Shown here: piece by piece, positions 1-6,442 of the stretch
How the letters are laid out: each line of letters begins with the position of its first letter
How positions within the stretch are numbered: the first letter of the stretch is position 1
Source of the DNA: CAYUMU01 sp964445985
GTDB taxonomy: Bacteria > Planctomycetota > Planctomycetia > Pirellulales > S012-138
DNA length: 17,082 nt
Assembly (NCBI GenBank): GCA_964445985.1
Contig: CAYUMU010000114.1
Location: 1 to 17,082, forward strand
Direction: 5' to 3'
Position numbers and translations under genes: made by a program
Notes under the pieces: generated by a model
Database searches by the model: none
Told to the model about the DNA's origin: nothing
The model's input: only the letters and a program-made list of their open reading frames with translations

Positions 1-82
1 TACAGGCCGATGTAAACTATTGCGTAATTTGCGGTTAGAAAAAGGGTTAACGGCGCAGCGTGCCACCCGCGCCGCACTCATC

Positions 83-1096
83 TCACAGCCACTTCTCCTG
101 CCGATACCACCCGGCCGTCTCGTTCAGCCGCGTTTGCAAATCTGCCGCCGGCTGCCAGCTTAATTCTTTCTGGGCTTTCTCCGGCGAGCAGCACCAAGAG
201 CCGGCCGCCGCTTCGCGAATCTTGTCCAGGCAAAACACCATGGGCGTTCGCCGCAGCCGGGCCACGCCTTCGGCCCCCAGCGCCGCCGTGCGGGCAACCA
301 TCAGCGGCACCCGAATGATCCGCGGCCTGCGGTCCACCGCCGTGCCGATCATCCGGCCCAGCTCCGACCACGTCACGTGCTGGTCGTCGCACACGTAGTA
401 CACGCCCTCGGAGTAATTGAAGTCCTTCGGTTGCGCCGCCAACCGCTTGCCACGCTCGGCCGCCGCGGTCAGGGCCGTGGCCAGGTCGGCCGCGTGAATG
501 ATCGAGTAACGAGGGTTGCGGAAGCCGGGCACGGCATGCACCCCCGTTCGCTGGATGCTGCGAAACAGCGTCAACCCGGCCACGTCGCCCTCTCCCAGCA
601 CGATCGGAGGGCGCACGATCGTGATCGGCACCCGGCCGGTAAACAACCTCGCCGCCGCCTCCGAGGCCAACTTGCTGCGGCCGTATTTGGAAACGGTGGC
701 CGAGGGATCGCTTTCCACGCGGAGCCTGCTTGCGGAACAGGTTCCGCCGGCGGCCAGCGACGAAACATGCACGACGACCGGCGGCGAGGGCAGAGCCGCG
801 CAGGCTTCCAGCAGGTTCCGCGTGCCGGCCTCGTTCACTTCCAAATACTGAGAGATGCCAAAGCCGGAGGTCCGCCCCGCCAGGTGATAAACCGTTTGCA
901 CGCCCTCCACGGCGGCGTTCAAACTGGCGCGATCGGTCACGTCGCCCGGGGCGAACCGCACGCCCAGCGGTTCGAGCCGGGCCACGTTGGACCGCTGTCG
1001 CCGCAGGCAAACCACGTCGTCTCCCTGCTGTTGCAGCACGCTTACCAAATGAGGGCCGATGAATCCGGTCGCGCCGGTGACCAAAACCGTTGCCAT
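83..1096 (-). CDS. NAD-dependent epimerase/dehydratase (extended SDR family)
   Basis: The protein has 337 residues and is probably cytoplasmic. It should bind NAD(P) and oxidise, reduce or epimerise a nucleotide sugar, sterol-like or similar substrate; the substrate cannot be read from the sequence. The N-terminus carries the Rossmann glycine motif GATGFIG (residues 8-14) directly after the first beta strand. The catalytic pair Tyr138/Lys142 lies in YGRSK, with the serine in VSSLA at about 112-113, as usual for extended SDRs. Length is normal for the family. The ATG start at 1096 sits just before the glycine motif, so little upstream sequence can be missing. It is transcribed away from the phosphodiesterase-like gene across a 107-bp spacer. 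Family assignment is firm; the role is unknown. Confidence 0.93.
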   Translation of the reverse strand: MATVLVTGATGFIGPHLVSVLQQQGDDVVCLRRQRSNVARLEPLGVRFAPGDVTDRASLNAAVEGVQTVYHLAGRTSGFGISQYLEVNEAGTRNLLEACAALPSPPVVVHVSSLAAGGTCSASRLRVESDPSATVSKYGRSKLASEAAARLFTGRVPITIVRPPIVLGEGDVAGLTLFRSIQRTGVHAVPGFRNPRYSIIHAADLATALTAAAERGKRLAAQPKDFNYSEGVYYVCDDQHVTWSELGRMIGTAVDRRPRIIRVPLMVARTAALGAEGVARLRRTPMVFCLDKIREAAAGSWCCSPEKAQKELSWQPAADLQTRLNETAGWYRQEKWL

Positions 1097-1203
1097 GGGT
1101 TGCTTCCTGAATCGTGCGACACCAAAGGATTTTTGGTTAGAATAGCGAGACTTCGCCTCGCTTGCCCTCCCCCTTTGTCCAAACGAACCGAGAGAAACGC
1201 GGA
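1097..1203. promoter_or_regulatory. divergent intergenic spacer with small hairpin
   Basis: This 107-bp spacer separates two divergent genes and must hold both promoters. On the + strand TAGAAT at 1138-1143, preceded by TTGGT, could be an extended -10 element, but no good -35 is visible. GCGAG (1145-1149) and CTCGC (1157-1161) form a 5-bp hairpin that would lie at the start of the + transcript. The promoter call is inference only. Confidence 0.25.
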
Positions 1204-2523
1204 ATGAACGACCACGTGGTGCTGCTGAGCATACCCGGCCTGCGATCGAGCGACCTGGCCCACATGCCCAATTTGAGCCGGTTGACAGCCGATCGCACCT
1301 CGCTGGCCCCCAGCTTCCCCTGCGTAACCTGCCCCGTGCAGGCCAACATGACCACCGGCGTGCTGCCTCGCGAGCACGGCGTGATTGCCAATGGATTCTA
1401 CTACCGCGACAAGCAAGAAGTCGAAATGTGGACGGCCTGGAACGATTGCATTCTGGCGCCGCAAATCTGGGATACGCTGCATACCGAGCGGCCCGGTGTG
1501 ACCTCGGCGGTGTGGTTCCCCATGCACACCAAAGGCTGCGGCGCCGACTATGTATGCACGCCGGCCCCCATCCATAATCCCGACGGCAGCGAGTCGCTCT
1601 GGTGCTACACGATCCCCACCGAACTTTACGGGGAACTTCGCGACGAGCTAGGGCATTTTCCGCTCCAGCACTTCTGGGGGCCGATGGCCAACATCAAGTC
1701 GTCGGCCTGGATCATCGATTCGGCGATTGTGGCGGCCCGCCGCTTCAAACCCAATTTCTTTTACATCTATATCACGCATCTCGATTATGCGGCCCAAAAG
1801 CTCGGCCCCGATAGCCCCGAGGCGCTACAGGCGGTGAAAGATTTGGACGACGCCCTGGGCCGGCTGTTCGCCGGCATCACGGCAGGGCTCGGAAAAGAAC
1901 CCCTCTGGCTGGTGGCCAGTGAGTATGTGATTACCCCCGTCGATCATGTGACTTACCCCAATCGCGTATTGCGACAAGCGGGGTTGCTAACGACCAAACC
2001 GGCCGAGGGGGGCGGTGAACTGATCGACTTCGCTACGAGCGCCGCCTGGGCTTTGGTGGATCATCAGTATTCGCATGTCTTTGTCAAAGATGCCGATCCC
2101 ACGGTGATGGAGCAGGTGGCGCGACTGTTTGAAAAACGAGAAGGCATTGCCGAAGTCCTGGCCGGCGACACCCGCAAACGCTACGACCTGAACCACCCCC
2201 GCGGCGGCGAGGTGGTGCTGGTTTCCACGCCCAACAGTTGGCAGGCTTACTACTATTGGCTGGACGACGCCCAGGCGCCCCCGTTTGCCCGCACGGTCGA
2301 TATTCACCGCAAGCCGGGCTACGACCCGGTCGAAATGCACTTCGACCCGGCCACGCGCGGCATCCCGCTCGACGCCACGCTGGTCAAAGGGTCGCACGGC
2401 GCGCCGGCCCTGCGCGAAGACCAGCGCGGCGTCATCCTGGCTTCACAACCAGGCGTGCTGGTGGGCAATGCCCTGGCCGATATCGACGTGGCCGGTTTGG
2501 TGTTGCAGCAGTTTGGGGTGTAA
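1204..2523 (+). CDS. Alkaline-phosphatase-superfamily phosphodiesterase/nucleotide pyrophosphatase-like protein with atypical metal site
   Basis: 439 residues with no clear signal peptide. I start at ATG 1204 rather than the in-frame TTG at 1162, because the family's first beta strand (VVLLSIPGL) begins at residue 5. The nucleophile region PSFPCVTCP (Thr42) followed by MTTG matches type I phosphodiesterases, as does the LP..HG..AN block near 55-63. Several canonical metal ligands are replaced: the first-strand Asp is Pro11, the His of the D-x3-H motif is Gln198 (Asp194 kept), and the Asp-His pair is Glu240-Tyr241. The late GSHG histidine (His398) is kept. From memory, EboF-type proteins of ebo clusters share such changes, but no other ebo gene is visible here. 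The fold is likely; catalytic activity and substrate are uncertain. Confidence 0.88.
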   Translation: MNDHVVLLSIPGLRSSDLAHMPNLSRLTADRTSLAPSFPCVTCPVQANMTTGVLPREHGVIANGFYYRDKQEVEMWTAWNDCILAPQIWDTLHTERPGVTSAVWFPMHTKGCGADYVCTPAPIHNPDGSESLWCYTIPTELYGELRDELGHFPLQHFWGPMANIKSSAWIIDSAIVAARRFKPNFFYIYITHLDYAAQKLGPDSPEALQAVKDLDDALGRLFAGITAGLGKEPLWLVASEYVITPVDHVTYPNRVLRQAGLLTTKPAEGGGELIDFATSAAWALVDHQYSHVFVKDADPTVMEQVARLFEKREGIAEVLAGDTRKRYDLNHPRGGEVVLVSTPNSWQAYYYWLDDAQAPPFARTVDIHRKPGYDPVEMHFDPATRGIPLDATLVKGSHGAPALREDQRGVILASQPGVLVGNALADIDVAGLVLQQFGV

Positions 2524-2633
2524 CGCATATTGTCGCAGGGGAGACATCGATCCAGGACTTATTCAGGTCCGCACTTCCCATCAATCCCGCGACAACAGGA
2601 ACGACGGAAGCAGGCGGTTGCGACTCCACAACG

Positions 2634-2659
2634 GGTGAAATCGACGTTGGTGAAATCGA
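2634..2659 (+). repeat. two 11-bp direct repeats, 15-bp spacing
   Basis: GGTGAAATCGA occurs at 2634-2644 and again at 2649-2659, in the spacer before the small secreted-protein gene. This may be an operator-like pair, or a trace of an older reading frame: the frame ending at 2741 reads GEIDVGEIEA here. No function is known. Confidence 0.5.
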
Positions 2660-2742
2660 AGCGATGTGGAGCGATGCCCACGGAGATGTAGAATTTGACT
2701 CGCTCCGGAAGTCCCCAAAAAACACATGTAAGGAGACATAAA

Positions 2743-3252
2743 ATGTTGCGGGCAATTTCGCTGGTAGCTGTCGTCGCTCTTACTCATTCAGCATTCTGCG
2801 ATTTCGCAATTGCGGACCCCGACATCTCCTTTGTGCGGGTGGCGTTTAAGACCGAAAGCTCTACCGTTACCGTTTCCTCAGGAACCCGAGTCGATGTTGT
2901 CGCCGCCGTACTTCGTGGACTAAACAACTGCAAATTTCCGACTGATGTCGCGACAGTAGGACGGTGGCCGCAAGTTCCTAAGGCTATCGAGAAGGATGCG
3001 GATAGGCAGCCTTACCTCACAGTTATTGTCACCTCCCCAACCGAAGGTGGAGCGTCGACCGCATACATTGCCATTACTCCCGAGTTCCCGTTTGCAATTG
3101 TATCCACGATCACGACTGAGCTACGCGCTTGCGGCTTCACCGATTTCAGGCTGTTGTCTGACGACGAAGTTACGGACTTGATGGATTCCACCGTTTCCCC
3201 CGTTCCCGATGCCGGTGGAGGTGTCGGGCACAAAGGCGACTCGCGCAAATAG
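2743..3252 (+). CDS. Small exported protein, weakly ExbD-like, function unknown
   Basis: 169 residues. The ATG at 2743 is set by AAGGAG at 2730-2735, 7 bases upstream. The first 24 residues form a signal peptide (hydrophobic run AISLVAVVAL, probable cleavage after AIA before DPDIS), so the product is exported. The mature part is about 145 residues with no membrane segment. The order beta strand (TAYIAITPEFPF), helix (AIVSTITTELRACGFTDF), strand (RLLS) recalls the periplasmic domain of ExbD/TolR proteins, but those normally have an N-terminal anchor rather than a cleaved signal; the likeness is mine and weak. Base composition is visibly more AT-rich than the flanking genes, which may indicate transfer. 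It converges on the sulfatase gene with a 75-bp gap and no clear terminator. Confidence 0.75.
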   Translation: MLRAISLVAVVALTHSAFCDFAIADPDISFVRVAFKTESSTVTVSSGTRVDVVAAVLRGLNNCKFPTDVATVGRWPQVPKAIEKDADRQPYLTVIVTSPTEGGASTAYIAITPEFPFAIVSTITTELRACGFTDFRLLSDDEVTDLMDSTVSPVPDAGGGVGHKGDSRK

Positions 3253-3327
3253 CGGTATGCCGGCAATGTACTCGAGCCGCAACGTCGGGTGTTTTTGCTA
3301 CTGGAGTCCAGTCCCCTAGGCGCCGGT

Positions 3328-4815
3328 CTACTTCGGCCGAGCCGCACGCCAGCCAGCCTGAAGCTGCGAGGTTAGCTGTTGCACTAGCTTGGCGTTGGCC
3401 GGGTCGCCGGCCACGTTTTCGTTTTCCGCCGGGTCGTGTTGGTGGTCGTAAAGTTCGGTGGCGAGAATCTGGCCCGACTTTTGATTCTTCCAGGCTGTGA
3501 AGCGGTAGCGGTCGGTCTTCATGGAGTAGCCCATCACGGCGCCGCGGGGGTACTGGCTAAAGGCGGCGGATTTCCAGGGGAGTTTCGGATCGTTCAGCAG
3601 AGGGGCGGCGCTGACGCCTTCCAGGTGCGAAGGCAGTGTTAGCCCTGCCAGGTCGCAGAGGGTGGGGTAGATGTCGACGAATTCCACCAGGGCCGGCGTT
3701 TTGCTGCCGGGGGCTTTCTGTCCGGGGGCACGGATGATGAGAGGGCTGTTGGCGTCGATTTCAAAATTGGTGTGCTTGCACCAGCTGTTATGTTCGCCGA
3801 GCTTCCAGCCGTGATCGCCCCAGAGCACCACAATGGTGTTCTCGGCCAGGCCGAGCTGCTGCAGTTTGTCGAGCAGCTTGCCGACGTTGGCGTCGGTGAA
3901 GCTCACACTGGCGTAGTACCCGTGCCGGAGTTCCAGGGCTTTTTCGGGCGAGAGGTCTCCCTGAGGGGGAATATCGCTGTAGGCCCTCATTTCGCCCCAG
4001 CTGGTCAGGGCGTAAGAGGGCACGTTCTTAGGCGGGAACAGATTGGCAGCCGGCTGGATTTGGCTGCGGTCGTACAGGTCCCAATACTTTTTGGGCGACG
4101 TGAAGGGAAGGTGGGGACGGATGAAGCCGACTGCCAGGAAGAACGGTTCTTGTTTCTGCTGCAGTTCCTGCAGGGTGGATAGCGCCAGGTCGGCGATGGC
4201 GCCATCGGTGTAGCGGTTGTCGGGCACATCGGCCGATTCGATGGAGGCTGCCCGGGCGAAGCGGCTAAGGGCCACTCCCTGAAGGCCGCGTTTCCTGCCT
4301 TCAGCCTGGCGGTTGGCAACAAAGTCGAGGTTTTCCTGGGCAGCATACCAACCGCCACCCTTGGCCACGCGGGCCGGTTCGCTCCACGAGGGCGGGTCGT
4401 CGAAACCGCCGTGGTAAATCTTGCCCATGCTCACCGTGTGATAACCGTTGTTCTTGAAGTGCTGCGCTACGGTCACCACCTGGGGCACGTGCGTGCGAAA
4501 GTGGGTTTTCAGATCGTAGACCTTGGTGGAGTCGGGGCGCAGGCCCGTCATCACGCACGTGCGGCTGGGGCTGCAAACGGCCTGCATGCAGTAGGCCCGC
4601 TGGAAGGTGGTGCCGCTGGCGGCGAGGCGATCGATATTGGGGCTGTGAATGTGCGATGCCCCGTAGCAGGCGAGCTCCGGCCGGAGATCGTCGACGGCGA
4701 TAAACAGCACGTTGGGTCGCTCGGCGGCCGCGGTTACCGTACCCAGGCTGGCCAGAATCAGCACGGCCAGAATGGAGTTCCAAACCTGGGAAGGCCCAGG
4801 GCAAAATCGTGGCAT
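3328..4815 (-). CDS. Secreted sulfatase, iduronate-2-sulfatase-like
   Basis: 495 residues from ATG 4815. An AGGA 8 bases upstream supports this over ATG 4824, and the frame stays open much further upstream through repeat DNA. A signal peptide covers residues 1-31 (hydrophobic VWNSILAVLILASL, cleavage near TAAA before ERPNVLF), so the enzyme is exported. The metal site begins with Asp42-Asp43 (VDDLRPEL). CSPSR at 81-85 is the formylglycine signature, with Cys81 the residue converted by a sulfatase-modifying enzyme. Asp334-His335 in GDHGWKLGEH supply further calcium ligands. The KVYDLKTHFR and MGKIYH blocks resemble iduronate-2-sulfatase relatives. It should hydrolyse sulfate esters on polysaccharides. 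No modifying enzyme, SusC/D-like or polysaccharide lyase gene lies nearby, so the glycan is unknown. Confidence 0.95.
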   Translation of the reverse strand: MPRFCPGPSQVWNSILAVLILASLGTVTAAAERPNVLFIAVDDLRPELACYGASHIHSPNIDRLAASGTTFQRAYCMQAVCSPSRTCVMTGLRPDSTKVYDLKTHFRTHVPQVVTVAQHFKNNGYHTVSMGKIYHGGFDDPPSWSEPARVAKGGGWYAAQENLDFVANRQAEGRKRGLQGVALSRFARAASIESADVPDNRYTDGAIADLALSTLQELQQKQEPFFLAVGFIRPHLPFTSPKKYWDLYDRSQIQPAANLFPPKNVPSYALTSWGEMRAYSDIPPQGDLSPEKALELRHGYYASVSFTDANVGKLLDKLQQLGLAENTIVVLWGDHGWKLGEHNSWCKHTNFEIDANSPLIIRAPGQKAPGSKTPALVEFVDIYPTLCDLAGLTLPSHLEGVSAAPLLNDPKLPWKSAAFSQYPRGAVMGYSMKTDRYRFTAWKNQKSGQILATELYDHQHDPAENENVAGDPANAKLVQQLTSQLQAGWRAARPK

Positions 4816-4958
4816 GACTCGCATCCTAAGAAAGAAGCGGCGGCTCTTCGAGCAGGCCTGCGGTTGAGGTTTTGCTCTTAGAGTACTTGGTGTGTGCTCG
4901 GAAGGCATGCCAATTTTGGGTGTAGCGCGGAGCGGCGAAGCACCCTTCGTTGGGGAGG

Positions 4959-5055
4959 GCGGAGTTGAAGGGCGGATCGGGTGATTGTTTGGCGGGCTGA
5001 GCCGCTTTGGATTGCAAATTGAGAATTGCAAAATGCAAATTGAAAATTGGGGGAG
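4959..5055. repeat. Interspersed repeat, copy A
   Basis: About 97 bp between the ATPase stop and the sulfatase start. It aligns over its full length with 6079-6176 in the same orientation, including 37 identical bases (5007-5043 versus 6128-6164). The core is AT-rich in a GC-rich setting and repeats ATTGCAAA internally. It lies upstream of the minus-strand sulfatase gene. I see no terminal inverted repeats or coding content of its own. Such repeats recur between planctomycete genes as far as I recall, but I cannot confirm the family. Confidence 0.85.
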
Positions 5056-5069
5056 GCGGCTGTTGGGGG

Positions 5070-6041
5070 TTAGCGGTTACGGGGTGGGTGGAGGTTCATG
5101 GGCTGGGGGTAGTTGCTGTCGTCGTCGTCGAGGTAGTCGTGGAGGCTGGGGATGCCTTCGTAGGGGTCGGGATCGTCGGCGAAGAGTTCGGAGTGGGGAA
5201 TTCGGAGTGCGGAGTTGAGGAGGGGATTCGTCGCTTTGCGGTTGTTGGATTGGCGGCGGGTGGGTTTGCGGCTGGGGTGGTTGGGGGCGAGTGTCGCCGG
5301 GGTGGGTTGCCAGGCGGCGATGGCCGCGGTTTGGTTGGGGGCGGGTTTGGGTTGGAACGATATCGCCGTATTGGGCGGGGCATGGTTGTTGCGGACGGGG
5401 AGGAGCCAATGCTGGGTTGGTTGCTCGGAGTCGCTGTCTTCTTCGATTAGTTGCCAGACGCTGTAGGGGGCGGCTTGGGCGGTGAGGTTGGCGATCGTTC
5501 TGTGCGTGGTCGCTTTGCTTGTGGATCTGGGAATGGCCAGCACGGCGACGATCGCCACGCCGGTGCGGGCGGCGAGGTCGTTGAGCGGTTTGAGGATGGC
5601 TTGCAGGGGCGGTTGCTTGCGCGGGCTGGTTTGCGGAAGGTAAGCCGAGAGCGGGTCGATGATGACCAGGCGGCAATCGGGCGTATCTTGGATGGCGTCT
5701 TCTAACGCTTGGATGTTTTCGGGGAGTATGAGCGGTTCGCTCTCTTCGGTGGGCAGAACCGCGATGCGGTCGAGGTCGGCGCCGGCTGCTTCGAGACGGG
5801 GGCGGACCGTGTCGGAGAGGTCTTCTTGGCCGGTGAGGAGCAGGACGCTGCCGGCTTCGTTTGGTTCGTCTGATGTGTTCGGCCATGGTTTTCCCGCTGA
5901 GACGCGGGCTGCCATGTCGAGCGTGACGAGCGATTTGCCCACGCCGGTGGGACCGAGGAGGAGCGTGACTTTGCCAAGGGCGATGCGGTGGGGCCAGAGC
6001 CAGCGGAGAGGCTTGGAGGTGATGGTGGAGAGGAGGCGCAT
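5070..6041 (-). CDS. RepA-like P-loop ATPase (AAA_25/RecA-type fold)
   Basis: 323 residues from ATG 6041; the open frame upstream is repeat DNA and is excluded. Walker A is GPTGVGKS (30-37) and Walker B is LVIIDP (125-130, Asp129). The block GQEDLSDTVRPRLEAAG (71-87) is typical of hexameric RepA-like ATPases found in plasmid replication proteins and prophage or primase modules. The core ends near residue 205. The rest is a low-complexity Pro/Asn/Thr/Arg-rich tail, and residues of about 272-286 are encoded by a fragment of the interspersed repeat (5184-5227). No primase, recombinase or phage gene is adjacent, so a mobile-element role is only a possibility. The ribosome binding site is weak. 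The ATPase fold is confident; the biological job is unknown. Confidence 0.88.
   Translation of the reverse strand: MRLLSTITSKPLRWLWPHRIALGKVTLLLGPTGVGKSLVTLDMAARVSAGKPWPNTSDEPNEAGSVLLLTGQEDLSDTVRPRLEAAGADLDRIAVLPTEESEPLILPENIQALEDAIQDTPDCRLVIIDPLSAYLPQTSPRKQPPLQAILKPLNDLAARTGVAIVAVLAIPRSTSKATTHRTIANLTAQAAPYSVWQLIEEDSDSEQPTQHWLLPVRNNHAPPNTAISFQPKPAPNQTAAIAAWQPTPATLAPNHPSRKPTRRQSNNRKATNPLLNSALRIPHSELFADDPDPYEGIPSLHDYLDDDDSNYPQPMNLHPPRNR
5184..5227. repeat. Interspersed repeat, partial copy C inside the ATPase gene
   Basis: About 44 bp nearly identical to 6054-6100, including GGAATTCGGAGTGCGGAGTT. It lies within the ATPase coding sequence and is translated as NSALRIPHSEL. The same frame of copy B reads NSALRIPNSEL. 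Only the first part of the repeat is present here, without the AT-rich core. Confidence 0.85.
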
Positions 6042-6053
6042 GGAGAGGTTCTC

Positions 6054-6176
6054 GAGTTCGGAGTTCGGAATTCGGAGTGCGGAGTTGAAGAGGGCGGATT
6101 GGGCGGTCGTTTGGCGGGCTGGCCGGATTGGATTGCAAATTGAGAATTGCAAAATGCAAATTGAGGATTGGGGGAG
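6054..6176. repeat. Interspersed repeat, copy B (longest)
   Basis: This copy joins the GAATTC-containing head (6054-6100, shared with the 5184-5227 fragment) to the body and AT-rich core (6079-6176, shared with 4959-5055). It starts only 13 bp upstream of the ATPase ATG, so it probably supplies that gene's promoter or 5' leader. Head and tail are in the same orientation as in the other copies. Confidence 0.85.
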
Positions 6177-6331
6177 ATGTGTTTGCTGAGATGTGATGTG
6201 GTGCTATCTGTCAGAGCGCAGTTTGCCAAAAATGCTCTGCAGAACCGATAGGTATTTTTTGGCTGGCGGGCAATTTTTTCGGGGTGATGACGTGGGGTGG
6301 GTTGGAGGCGCGGGGCGGGTACCGGTTGCGG

Positions 6332-6359
6332 CATGCTTAGGCCAGTGGGGGTAAGCATG
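6332..6359. repeat. 8-bp perfect inverted repeat before mnmG
   Basis: CATGCTTA (6332-6339) and TAAGCATG (6352-6359) enclose a 12-base loop. CAGTG (6343-6347) in the loop can also pair with CACTG at 6363-6367, giving a competing fold. It lies in the 401-bp spacer between the divergent ATPase and mnmG genes. It could be an operator or an intergenic repeat; there is no T-run for a terminator. I see no small gene in the remainder of the spacer. Confidence 0.5.
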
Positions 6360-6442
6360 GAACACTGACCTGAGTTGCGGGTGGAATATCTGAATACGGG
6401 GGCGGCTTCCCAGGCTGCGGCTGCGGTCGATATGATGAAGCG

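Noticed and set aside
78..1010. Long open frame of about 310 codons overlapping the epimerase on the same strand
   Set aside because: Arg/Gly-rich shadow frame in GC-rich DNA with no domain; the other minus-strand frame has a complete SDR motif set.
4816..5031. N-terminal extension of the sulfatase by 72 residues
   Set aside because: It runs through the interspersed repeat and would bury the signal peptide; the ATG at 4815 with AGGA upstream is better.
5077..6159. Second 360-codon open frame on the minus strand over the ATPase
   Set aside because: Its product is Arg/Pro/His-rich low complexity, whereas the chosen frame has Walker A and B motifs.
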